From Candidatus Eisenbergiella pullistercoris (GTDB lineage Bacteria > Bacillota > Clostridia > Lachnospirales > Lachnospiraceae): DNA of 51,203 nucleotides. The notes below the pieces were generated by a model. The model was not told where the DNA came from, searched no databases, and worked only from the letters and a program-made list of their open reading frames with translations. Below are positions 8,304-14,993 of this stretch, in pieces (the first letter of the stretch is position 1; each line of letters opens with the position of its first letter). A program made the translations under genes and the position numbers. The stretch lies in the NCBI GenBank assembly GCA_019115665.1, contig DXDD01000176.1, positions 1 to 51,203 of the forward strand. The letters run 5' to 3'.

Positions 8304-8469
8304 TACCGTACAAAAATGGTCTCCTCTACGGTACAAACTTCAAAAAATCTGTTTTTGGCCGTACTGAACGGTGTAATCGTACGGTAAATATTCCGAAAAT
8401 CCTATTTTTTTCCGTATCAGCTCCTTTTTTGTACGGTTACCATATACTGACTGCCATTTTGTAACCGTA
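8304..8469. repeat. 53-bp-period inverted-repeat array, copy 1
   Basis: CCGTA occurs at 8306, 8359, 8412 and 8465, exactly 53 bases apart. TACGG occurs at 8327, 8380 and 8432 (53, then 52). Each TACGG is followed by CCGTA after 27-28 bases of variable AT-rich sequence, then a spacer of about 16 bases. The array sits in the 618-base gap between the fucose operon and the divergent AraC gene, between their predicted promoters. The same geometry recurs at 35039-35356 with different internal sequence. Confidence 0.85.
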
Positions 8470-8509
8470 CCAAGAAGAATCCCTTTACCCATTTTTTACT
8501 GTCCGTCAA

Positions 8510-8673
8510 AGAATCGGCCTGCATGGCATCCCGCCAGCGAATCGGCCAGCAGGGGAAATCGGTCCGCAGGAAAAATCGACCTGTAAGGCGTCCCGTCAGC
8601 GCTCCCGGCAGGCGATCAGCAGCAGGCGATCGGTGGCAGATGATCAGCAGGAGACGATCAGCGGCAGGCGGCC
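8510..8673. repeat. Degenerate GC-rich tandem repeats
   Basis: Short related units such as AATCGGCC, AATCGGTCCGCAGG, AATCGACCTG, GGCAGGCGATCAGCA and GATGATCAGCAGG follow one another without an exact period. No reading frame with a plausible product covers them. A similar patch lies at 25790-25870. Apart from this, the array above and the two promoters, I see nothing in the 7858-8760 gap. Confidence 0.5.
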
Positions 8674-8702
8674 TTGACTTTTTCCGCCCCCTGTCCTACA
8701 GT
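8674..8702 (+). promoter_or_regulatory. Predicted promoter of the AraC-type regulator
   Basis: TTGACT (8674-8679) and TACAGT (8697-8702) are separated by 17 bases, about 60 bases upstream of the regulator ATG. No other element in the gap has a comparable fit on the plus strand. Confidence 0.6.
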
Positions 8703-8760
8703 AGGGGAAGCAGAAGGCGCAGAAGGACGCGTCGCATCTTTCAGGAGGAAGAAGGCCGGC

Positions 8761-9660
8761 ATGTGGACGGATTATAAGGATGCAGATATTCATTTTTCCA
8801 TTGCGGATACCCGATTTCATACGCTGAATCTCGTTTATGAGCGCTTCCAACGTTCCATTCCCAGCCATTCCCACGGAAACGGCAGCTATGAGATCCATTA
8901 TATTGCCGAGGGGCGGGGACGCGCCATCATCAACGGAATTTCCCATGAAGTAACGCCAGGCACCCTTTATGTGACCGGCCCGCATGTGGAGCATGCCCAG
9001 AGCCCGTTTCTGGAGGACCCCATGTGCGAATACTGCATTTACCTGAAAACAGAAAAAAGGCGGAAAAGCGCCGCGTCCTTCCCCGCGGGGGAAAAGGAGC
9101 TGCTTGCCGCCTTTGAGCATACGCCATTCTGGTTCGGAGCCGATACCCAGAACGCCGGAAGCCTGATCATCGAGATCTTCGAAGAACTGCAGGAGCGCAG
9201 GACAGGCTGCATTTTTCAGGTGGAGGCGCTGCTGCGCCAGCTTCTGGTAAAGCTGGTGCGCAACTATGAAAAAAGCGGCCGTCCCAGGGCGCAGGATCTT
9301 TCTGCCGCCGCGGACAAGACCGCCGTTATCATCGAGGAATATTTTCTCTATCAGTACCGGAATCTGTCTCTGGAAGAGCTGGCCGGGAAGCTGGGGCTCG
9401 GCGCCCGCCAGACCGAGCGTCTCCTGAAGCGCCAGTACGGAAAGACCTTTCTCCAGAAAAAGGCGGAGGCCCGCATGTCCGCCGCGGCGATCCTGCTGTC
9501 GGACCCTTCCCGCAGCATCACCTCCGTGGCGGAGGATCTGGGCTACTCCTCCATCGAGCATTTTTCCTCGGCCTTTCGGAGCTATTATCACATCAGCCCC
9601 AGGCAGTACCGGAAGGAAGGCGTCTACCACAGCTTTCCGGAAAGAAGCGAAAGCGGCTGA
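8761..9660 (+). CDS. AraC-family transcriptional regulator
   Basis: The 299-residue protein has an N-terminal cupin-like sugar-sensing domain (SHSHGNGSYEIHYIAEGRG, then TPGTLYVTGPHVEH) and a C-terminal AraC double helix-turn-helix from about residue 200. The first helix pair is in LSLEELAGKLGLGARQTE; the second is in SITSVAEDLGYSSIEHFSSA, ending SPRQYRKE. An AGGAGG site lies 12 bases before the chosen ATG. It is divergent from the fucose operon and is the obvious candidate to control it, possibly through sites in the intervening gap. Its 3' end overlaps the convergent hexosaminidase gene by 37 bases. The ligand is inferred, not visible. Confidence 0.92.
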   Translation: MWTDYKDADIHFSIADTRFHTLNLVYERFQRSIPSHSHGNGSYEIHYIAEGRGRAIINGISHEVTPGTLYVTGPHVEHAQSPFLEDPMCEYCIYLKTEKRRKSAASFPAGEKELLAAFEHTPFWFGADTQNAGSLIIEIFEELQERRTGCIFQVEALLRQLLVKLVRNYEKSGRPRAQDLSAAADKTAVIIEEYFLYQYRNLSLEELAGKLGLGARQTERLLKRQYGKTFLQKKAEARMSAAAILLSDPSRSITSVAEDLGYSSIEHFSSAFRSYYHISPRQYRKEGVYHSFPERSESG

Positions 9661-12251
9661 AGGAACCGGTCGCAGATCCCTTCCTCCGTGATCCCCGCAT
9701 CCAGACTCCCTATGGTATCGTTCCACAGGCAGTAAATGGCTCCCGCCGTACGGGACGACCAGGCAGGCAGAAGCTCTGTCCGGCCTCCCAGGGGATATTC
9801 ATTTGCCTCCCAGTCCGCAAGGGCCTCCAGATCCAGATAGTCGTAGCCGCCCCCGGGAATGAGGTACAGGCTGCTGTTCAGGGAATTGATCACGGTATAG
9901 CCCGCCTGCCAGGTTTTCAGAGGATCCGACCAGTCGGCGCTCCAGATCTGAATCTGGATCTGCTCCGGCGAAACCGCCGCTTCCTCCCCTTCCTCCCACA
10001 GGCGGTACGCATTCTGTCCGGTACGCCCCTCCTTCCGGTTCGCTTCTTCAATCAGGCGAAGGCTTCCCCACATCCGGACCGGGCGGCCGCTTTCCGCGGC
10101 CAGGCTGACCATCTTCCGCATATAGTCCCGGTAATCCTGCACATCCCCGTAATATTCATCCATGCCGATATGCACGGTTCCCCCTTCCGCGAAAACCGGA
10201 TCCTCTCCCTCCAGATATTCCTTCCAGAGTGTCTCCGTCAGAGAGAGCGTTTCCTTCCGGGAAAGATCCAGCTGGTCCACATTTTCCGGCTCATCCGCCA
10301 GAGCCGCTTCCGGAAACACCTTTGTGAGCGCAAGGCTGTGCGCCGGCGTGTCGATCTCCGGAACCACCTCGACGCCGAATCCGGCCGCCCATTCCACGAA
10401 TTCCTTCCACTCCTCCTTGGTAAACGCGCCGTCCTGCGAGGTGATCCCCTCTCCTTTCTCATTTTGCAGGGAGGATTCCAGCCGGAAGCCGGAATAGGCG
10501 GTAAAAGCATTTTCCAGGCTGTCGTTTTTCCCGCTGGTGGAAAGGATCTCATTATCGTTCAGGTGTATGCCGAGGGTGTTCATTTTGTGGGCGGACAGCT
10601 CCAGGACCATTTCCCGCAGGGTTTCCATGGATACCATCCGTCTCCCGATATCGATGGAGAAGCCTCTCACGCTGCAGCGGGGATAATCCCGGATCACGCC
10701 GCAGGGGATCCCGCCCGCGACGTGACCCTGCCCGGCATTCTCCTGTCCCGCAGCATTCTCCTTCCCCAGATCTTCCGTTTCCGCCCCCGTTTCCTCCAGA
10801 AGCCTGCAGAGGGTGTTCACGCCCCAGATCAGTCCCTGGCTTTCTTCGGCCAGAAGGACGATACCGTCCCTTTCGATCTCACACAGATAGCCTTCCTTCC
10901 CAAGTCCCAGCTCCCCGGAAGCCGTCCCAAGCCGGATATCCCCGGCGCTTTCGCCCGCGGATCCGGCTTCCGCCTCCTCTGTCGGAACGCCTGTGGACCC
11001 GGCTTCCGCCTCCTCTGTCCGAACGTCTGTGGGCCCGGATTCCGCCTCGTCTGACCAGACGACCTCGGCCCTGTTCCCAAGCGCCTCCTGCAGGCGGGCG
11101 ACCGCCTGGGGAGCCTCTTCCTTCCACCTGGCGTCCGCAAGGATCCGGATCTCTTCTCCGGGGAGGAAGCTGCCGCTTCCGGCACGCCATTCTGCCGCCC
11201 CGCTGACCGCCTGCGGCCGCGTACTGTCCGCGGAAACCTGTCTGTCTGTCGGGTGCAGGCTGTCCGCGGCTTCTTTTTCCGCTGGCTGTCCGCTTTCCGA
11301 AGCGGACGCCGTCTTCTTGCCCGCGAAAACGCCGTCCTCCTCCCAGGCTGCCGGGACCGTGACCGGATAGCCGGGAGTCGTCTCCGTTTTCCCGTCTCTG
11401 GAAAGAAGGAAGCCCACCTCCACCTCTTTTTCCTCCACCGTGGGATATACCATGCCGTCCCTGCCGATCACTTCCTCATAATCCGCTCCCGCAAGCTCGA
11501 TCTGAACGCCCTCCGGCACTTCGGGAAGCGCAAGCCTCCGGCTGCCGTCCGCCTCCGTTTCCACCCGGATATCCTGAAGCGACCAGGAAAGCGGGACTTC
11601 CTCATACAGCTCCGCTTCCAGAAGGGATACATTCTGATAATACAGATACTGATTCTCTTCGCTCTCAGACACCGCAGTCGTACGGATGCGGAAATACCTT
11701 CCCGCCGCAGGGCTGTCAAGCGTCAGGCACTGCTCGTTTGCTTCCGGCGCTTCCTCCGCCCGGGCCGCCGTCACCCAGTCCGTCCCGTTCCGGGAGCTTT
11801 CCAGCACAAAGCCCTCCACGTTCAGCCTCTCCCAGTACAGCCGGACAAAGGAGATCCTTCTTTCCTCCGGAAATTCAAACATCAGCCAGTGGGACGGCTG
11901 CCCCGGCTCATTGGCGGAAGACCACCGGCTGTCCGAATCGCTGCGATTCCCGTCCGCCGCCTTTTCAGGAGAAAACGCTTCTGTCTCCGTGCTGTCCGCC
12001 GTCACGCGCACGCCCTCCGCCAGCGCCAGGTTCACCATCTTTTTTCCGGAAGCGCTTCCAGCCGGAAAGCTTTCCGCCTCCTGCATATCCACGCTCCCGC
12101 CTTCTTTCCGGCCGTCTCCGGAAAGGAAAATGGCCAGAGCCGCGCACAGAAGCAGGACGGCCGCAGCCGCGGCCGCCCCCTTTTTCCAGAGCTTTCTGTC
12201 CCAGAACTTTCTTCCCTGATCCCGCTTTCCTTTCCGTTCCTTTTTTTTCAA
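9624..12251 (-). CDS. GH20 beta-N-acetylhexosaminidase with F5/8-type domain, membrane-anchored
   Basis: The 875-residue protein starts with a Lys-rich segment and one hydrophobic helix (about residues 28-46), so it is exported and anchored. A discoidin/F5/8-type C domain follows (about 70-190; DGNRSDSDSRWSSANEP). A GH20 N-terminal domain ends with LIWGVNTLCRLLEE. The catalytic barrel begins at CSVRGFSIDIGRRM. EIDTPAHS and HIGMDE supply the catalytic Asp698-Glu699 pair. The family removes terminal GlcNAc or GalNAc from glycans. Residues about 395-440 carry a 12-residue acidic repeat (TEEAEAGSTGVP) copied in DNA. The start is TTG, overlapping the previous stop as TTGA, which couples it to cobO. 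Confidence 0.9.
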   Translation of the reverse strand: MKKKERKGKRDQGRKFWDRKLWKKGAAAAAAVLLLCAALAIFLSGDGRKEGGSVDMQEAESFPAGSASGKKMVNLALAEGVRVTADSTETEAFSPEKAADGNRSDSDSRWSSANEPGQPSHWLMFEFPEERRISFVRLYWERLNVEGFVLESSRNGTDWVTAARAEEAPEANEQCLTLDSPAAGRYFRIRTTAVSESEENQYLYYQNVSLLEAELYEEVPLSWSLQDIRVETEADGSRRLALPEVPEGVQIELAGADYEEVIGRDGMVYPTVEEKEVEVGFLLSRDGKTETTPGYPVTVPAAWEEDGVFAGKKTASASESGQPAEKEAADSLHPTDRQVSADSTRPQAVSGAAEWRAGSGSFLPGEEIRILADARWKEEAPQAVARLQEALGNRAEVVWSDEAESGPTDVRTEEAEAGSTGVPTEEAEAGSAGESAGDIRLGTASGELGLGKEGYLCEIERDGIVLLAEESQGLIWGVNTLCRLLEETGAETEDLGKENAAGQENAGQGHVAGGIPCGVIRDYPRCSVRGFSIDIGRRMVSMETLREMVLELSAHKMNTLGIHLNDNEILSTSGKNDSLENAFTAYSGFRLESSLQNEKGEGITSQDGAFTKEEWKEFVEWAAGFGVEVVPEIDTPAHSLALTKVFPEAALADEPENVDQLDLSRKETLSLTETLWKEYLEGEDPVFAEGGTVHIGMDEYYGDVQDYRDYMRKMVSLAAESGRPVRMWGSLRLIEEANRKEGRTGQNAYRLWEEGEEAAVSPEQIQIQIWSADWSDPLKTWQAGYTVINSLNSSLYLIPGGGYDYLDLEALADWEANEYPLGGRTELLPAWSSRTAGAIYCLWNDTIGSLDAGITEEGICDRFLQPLSLLSGKLW

Positions 12252-12784
12252 TACTCGATCCCTTTCCTTGCGCCGATCCCCCGGTCAAAAGGATGCTTCA
12301 CACATTCCATCCGGGTCACATAATCCGCGCACGCTGTCAGCCACTCCTGCGGATCCCGTCCGGTGCATACGATCTCGGGAAAATGCCGCTTATCGTCCGT
12401 CCGGCTTAACAGCCGCCGCAGCAGATCTTCCTCCAGCAGCTTCCAGTTCACCGGATAGGTCACCTCATCCAGAACGATCACATCCGCCTCTCCTGCTTCC
12501 GTCCGCTCCAGCGCCTGCTTCAGCAGCCCGTTATGGATCCGGGTCAGCTCCTTTTTTTCTGCCTCCGACATCTGAAAATAGAAGCCGAAGTCCTTTTCGC
12601 TCCTCAGAATCTCCATCCCGGGCAGCCGGTTCAGCGCATGCAGCTCTCCCGTATCCCGTCCCTTCATGAACTGGATAAAAAGAACCCGCTTTCCCGCGCC
12701 CGCAGCGCGCACCGCAAGGCCGACCGCCGCCGTGGTCTTTCCTTTACCGTCTCCCGTATATAAATGTATCAGTCCTTTTTCCAT
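12248..12784 (-). CDS. cobO: Cob(I)yrinic acid a,c-diamide adenosyltransferase
   Basis: The 178-residue CobO/BtuR-type enzyme attaches adenosine from ATP to reduced corrinoid, forming adenosylcobalamin precursors. It begins with HLYTGDGKGKTTAAVGLA, whose P-loop holds ATP. It continues with VLFIQFMKG and DVIVLDEVTYPVNW, the family's conserved Walker-B-like strand, and ends with VTRMECVKHPFDRGIGARKG. The ATG at 12784 has GGAGG five bases upstream; longer readings of the frame run through another gene's shadow. It lies 71 bases after a protein resembling the MetH reactivation domain, so the two share a cobalamin theme. Its stop overlaps the TTG of the hexosaminidase gene. Confidence 0.95.
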   Translation of the reverse strand: MEKGLIHLYTGDGKGKTTAAVGLAVRAAGAGKRVLFIQFMKGRDTGELHALNRLPGMEILRSEKDFGFYFQMSEAEKKELTRIHNGLLKQALERTEAGEADVIVLDEVTYPVNWKLLEEDLLRRLLSRTDDKRHFPEIVCTGRDPQEWLTACADYVTRMECVKHPFDRGIGARKGIEY

Positions 12785-12855
12785 TTCTGCCTCCATGCCG
12801 AAGCGTTTCCGCGCCGATGGACCGGCGCAGAAATACGGTCTTATTCTGTACGGTC

Positions 12856-13518
12856 TTATTCTCTGCGATCCGTTTTCTCCCAGCTGCCGGACTGCGCCCC
12901 GCAGCTTCCTCTCCTGGAACAGTCCCCGCAGAATCCGGCGCAGACCGTTTCCGGGCTTTCGGACAGCCGGATCACGCAGGCCACGCTCTGTCTCGGGAGC
13001 AGCACGCCGCCGGGAAGCAGACGCGCCGGAGGCTCCTCTCCGTTTTCTCTCAGGCGGGAAAAGATCGTCTCCATGGAAGAAAGCGGAAGCTGCTCTCCCG
13101 GGAACAGGTAACGCTGCGCATACAGGCCGAAGCGATCCGCCAGAAGCCCGTTCAGCTGTCTGCATCCCCCGCGGAGCAGCTCCCTGCACAGGCAGTCCGT
13201 CAGATAGGCCTCCGTCAGAAGCCCCTTCCTGCAGTACAGCTCCTGAAGCCCGTCCACCCGCGCTCCCAGCGACAGGACCGCATACGCCTCCCGCCTTCCT
13301 TTCTCCGGCACACAGACCGCCCGGCAGTCCGCCGCCTCCTGCAGCCTTTCCCGGAGTCTTCTGCAGGATTCCTCCTGTTTTTCCCTGAACCTTTCCGGCT
13401 CCGCCGGACCGCTCCCGTCGGCAGAAGCCCAAAAATGATATTTTTCCGCAGCCGCAGCCAGCTCCTCCAGGCTCAGCTTGGGATCCCATCGACATTCCAT
13501 TCCGCTATCCGCCCCCAT
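12856..13518 (-). CDS. Protein resembling the B12-dependent methionine synthase reactivation domain
   Basis: The 220-residue protein has a C-terminal stretch, YLFPGEQLPLSSMETIF then VLLPRQSVACVIRLS, that resembles the S-x-G-Y-x-D-x-P-L and L-P-x-x-S-V blocks of the MetH reactivation domain, although Tyr-Gly is replaced by Glu-Gln. It ends with CGDCSRRGSC, a CX2CX5C cluster seen in stand-alone clostridial members. That family helps re-methylate or reactivate corrinoid methionine synthase. Its neighbour cobO supports a corrinoid role. The start could instead be the ATG at 13500, which has a G-rich stretch upstream. The family call is from motif similarity only and the divergence is marked. Confidence 0.6.
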   Translation of the reverse strand: MGADSGMECRWDPKLSLEELAAAAEKYHFWASADGSGPAEPERFREKQEESCRRLRERLQEAADCRAVCVPEKGRREAYAVLSLGARVDGLQELYCRKGLLTEAYLTDCLCRELLRGGCRQLNGLLADRFGLYAQRYLFPGEQLPLSSMETIFSRLRENGEEPPARLLPGGVLLPRQSVACVIRLSESPETVCAGFCGDCSRRGSCGAQSGSWEKTDRRE

Positions 13519-13546
13519 GCACGGAATTTTCCGGCCGCCCGTCAGG

Positions 13547-13584
13547 AAAAGAAGCCGCCGGCCTTTTCCGCCGGCGGTTCTTTT
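13547..13584 (-). terminator. Intrinsic terminator after the lipoprotein gene
   Basis: The stem CCGCCGG/CCGGCGG is extended by AAAAGAA/TTCTTTT with one bulged base and closes a 9-base loop (13562-13570). On the minus strand the right arm ends in CTTCTTTTCC. It lies 34 bases past the lipoprotein stop and before the next gene start. Confidence 0.8.
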
Positions 13585-13617
13585 CTGTCATCCGTTTTCT
13601 CTTCCTGTCCGGCCGGA

Positions 13618-14295
13618 TCAGTAATTGATCCCCTTAATGGCCAGCGCGCCGTCCACCACTCCGAAGGTGATATTGGGGACATCGTCCGCAGACACGACGA
13701 ATCCCGCCATGCTGGCGGAAAGGCCGCTCAGATCCGCGCCTGCCACAGCCTCCATCAGCTCAGGCGTAAAGATGCGGTCCGCGCCGAGCGCCACAAACTC
13801 TTCTCTGGATGCGGGCGTTGCGCTTTCCTCCGGGAAGCCGACATAGACCGGATACGCCGTCAGATCTGCCAGCGCTTCCAGATCCTGCGCCGCCACCGCT
13901 TCCTGGATCTTTGCGGCAAAAGCCGCGGCCGCCTCGCTGTCCACGGCAAAGTTATCCGCATAACCCTCTGTCGCCTCTTCTGTCTGCGCGGCGCTCTCCT
14001 GCGTCTCAGCCGCTGCAGAACCTTCCGAAGCGGAAGTCTCCTCTGCCGCAGCAGTCTCCTCCGCTGCGGTAGTCTCCTCCGCTGCGCTCTCCGCCGCTGC
14101 AGTGGTCTCCTCCGCCGCCTCTTCCGTTCCGGCGGTCTCTTCCGCCGCTGCGGTCTCTGCCGCCTGCGTGCTCTCCTGCACCGTTTCCGCCGCAGGCGCG
14201 GACGCCTGCGTGCTCTGTGTCTCCGCGCTCTGTCCGCAGGCTGCCAGGCAGAGTCCCAGAAGACCCGCCGTTACGATCGTCATTGCTTTTTTCAT
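13618..14295 (-). CDS. Lipoprotein with acidic Ala/Glu/Thr linker
   Basis: The 225-residue protein starts MKKAMTIVTAGLLGLCLAAC, a lipoprotein signal with lipobox LAAC, so it is anchored at the outer face of the membrane. Residues about 25-100 form a low-complexity linker rich in Glu, Ala and Thr (EETTAAEETAAAEE). The C-terminal domain (about 105-225) reads FAAKIQEAVAAQDLEALADL and later ITFGVVDGALAIKGINY, which could be an NTF2-like fold with a short variable region. The ATG at 14295 has GAGGAG at the right distance. I do not recognise a specific family or function. Confidence 0.85.
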   Translation of the reverse strand: MKKAMTIVTAGLLGLCLAACGQSAETQSTQASAPAAETVQESTQAAETAAAEETAGTEEAAEETTAAAESAAEETTAAEETAAAEETSASEGSAAAETQESAAQTEEATEGYADNFAVDSEAAAAFAAKIQEAVAAQDLEALADLTAYPVYVGFPEESATPASREEFVALGADRIFTPELMEAVAGADLSGLSASMAGFVVSADDVPNITFGVVDGALAIKGINY

Positions 14296-14404
14296 TTTCT
14301 TTTCTCCTCTCGCCGGATGCCGTATATTCCAGACGGAATCATACCACACCTTTCCGAAAATTGCACCCCCTGTTTTGCAAAATCTGAAAAGAGGGGATGC
14401 CCGG

Positions 14405-14542
14405 GTTACTGTTCAGACAGGTCTGCGCATTTACTGCGCAGATCGTACGAAAACGTACAGGCAGGAAGCATCCGGCCCATCGCGAAGCGATTGGAATGGC
14501 GGATGCCGGGCCTGTCGCACAAAGGGCCGGCCTCATCCGGCC
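14405..14542. repeat. Composite palindromic element, partial copy
   Basis: GTTACTGTTCAGACAGGTCT (14405-14424) is followed by hairpins TGCGCAtttacTGCGCA and GTACGaaaaCGTAC, then GCATCCGGCCCATCGC and its partial complement. This is the reverse complement of the right half of the full element at 35412-35558. A further small hairpin, GGCCGG/CCGGCC (14525-14542), overlaps the end of the next gene and may terminate it. Confidence 0.75.
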
Positions 14543-14901
14543 AGCCCCGTTCCCTTCAATATGCCCCAGATATAGGGCGCTCCGAACATGCACAGTCTCT
14601 TCGGCCCCCGGATCGGATCCCCGGCAGCCTGCGCCGCCAGGATCTTTTCATACGCGCGCGTCACCGTAGCCTCCGTGATCGACTTTTCCTTCCTGTCGCA
14701 GAAAAGCTCCCTTCCCTTAACCGTATAGGTAAAGGGAAGCTGCTTGCTGGTAAAAAAAGGCTCTCCGGCATACAGTTCGACGACCCGCCACAGGAGCGCC
14801 CCCAGCTCTTCCGGTCTCTCGCAGCTTTGCACAGCGGCCACCGCCGTCTCCCGTTCCAGCTGCAGCCTGGCCTCCGCTTCCGTATTCCCCTCTCTTTCCA
14901 T
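14533..14901 (-). CDS. Conserved hypothetical protein, 122 aa
   Basis: The small soluble protein has no signal or membrane segment. Its N-terminal half is a charged helix (AEARLQLERETAVAAVQSC) and its C-terminal half contains FTYTVKGRELFCDRKEKSIT, followed by GPKRLCMFGAPYIWGIL near the end. The last segment resembles a short conserved C-terminus I associate with uncharacterised Lachnospiraceae proteins, so a real gene is likely. GGAGG precedes the ATG and a good promoter lies upstream. No function is proposed. Confidence 0.75.
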   Translation of the reverse strand: MEREGNTEAEARLQLERETAVAAVQSCERPEELGALLWRVVELYAGEPFFTSKQLPFTYTVKGRELFCDRKEKSITEATVTRAYEKILAAQAAGDPIRGPKRLCMFGAPYIWGILKGTGLAG

Positions 14902-14948
14902 GTTCCTTCCTCCCTGCTTCCGGATTTTTCAAACCGCTCTTTTTGTCT

Positions 14949-14977
14949 ATTATATAAGGCGGGATCCGGTATGCCAA
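14949..14977 (-). promoter_or_regulatory. Predicted promoter of the 122-aa gene
   Basis: TTGGCA (14977-14972) and a perfect TATAAT (14954-14949) are 17 bases apart on the minus strand, 48 bases upstream of the ATG. It lies just after the esterase stop, so this gene has its own transcript. Confidence 0.75.
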
Positions 14978-14993
14978 CCCCTGCGGGAAAATT

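Noticed and set aside
12785-13495. Long N-terminal extension of CobO
   Set aside because: It is another frame of the MetH-reactivation-like gene; ATG 12784 has an ideal GGAGG.
14296-14400. Promoter for the lipoprotein gene
   Set aside because: TATGAT is present on the minus strand but the -35 candidate is weak and badly spaced, so I did not list it.
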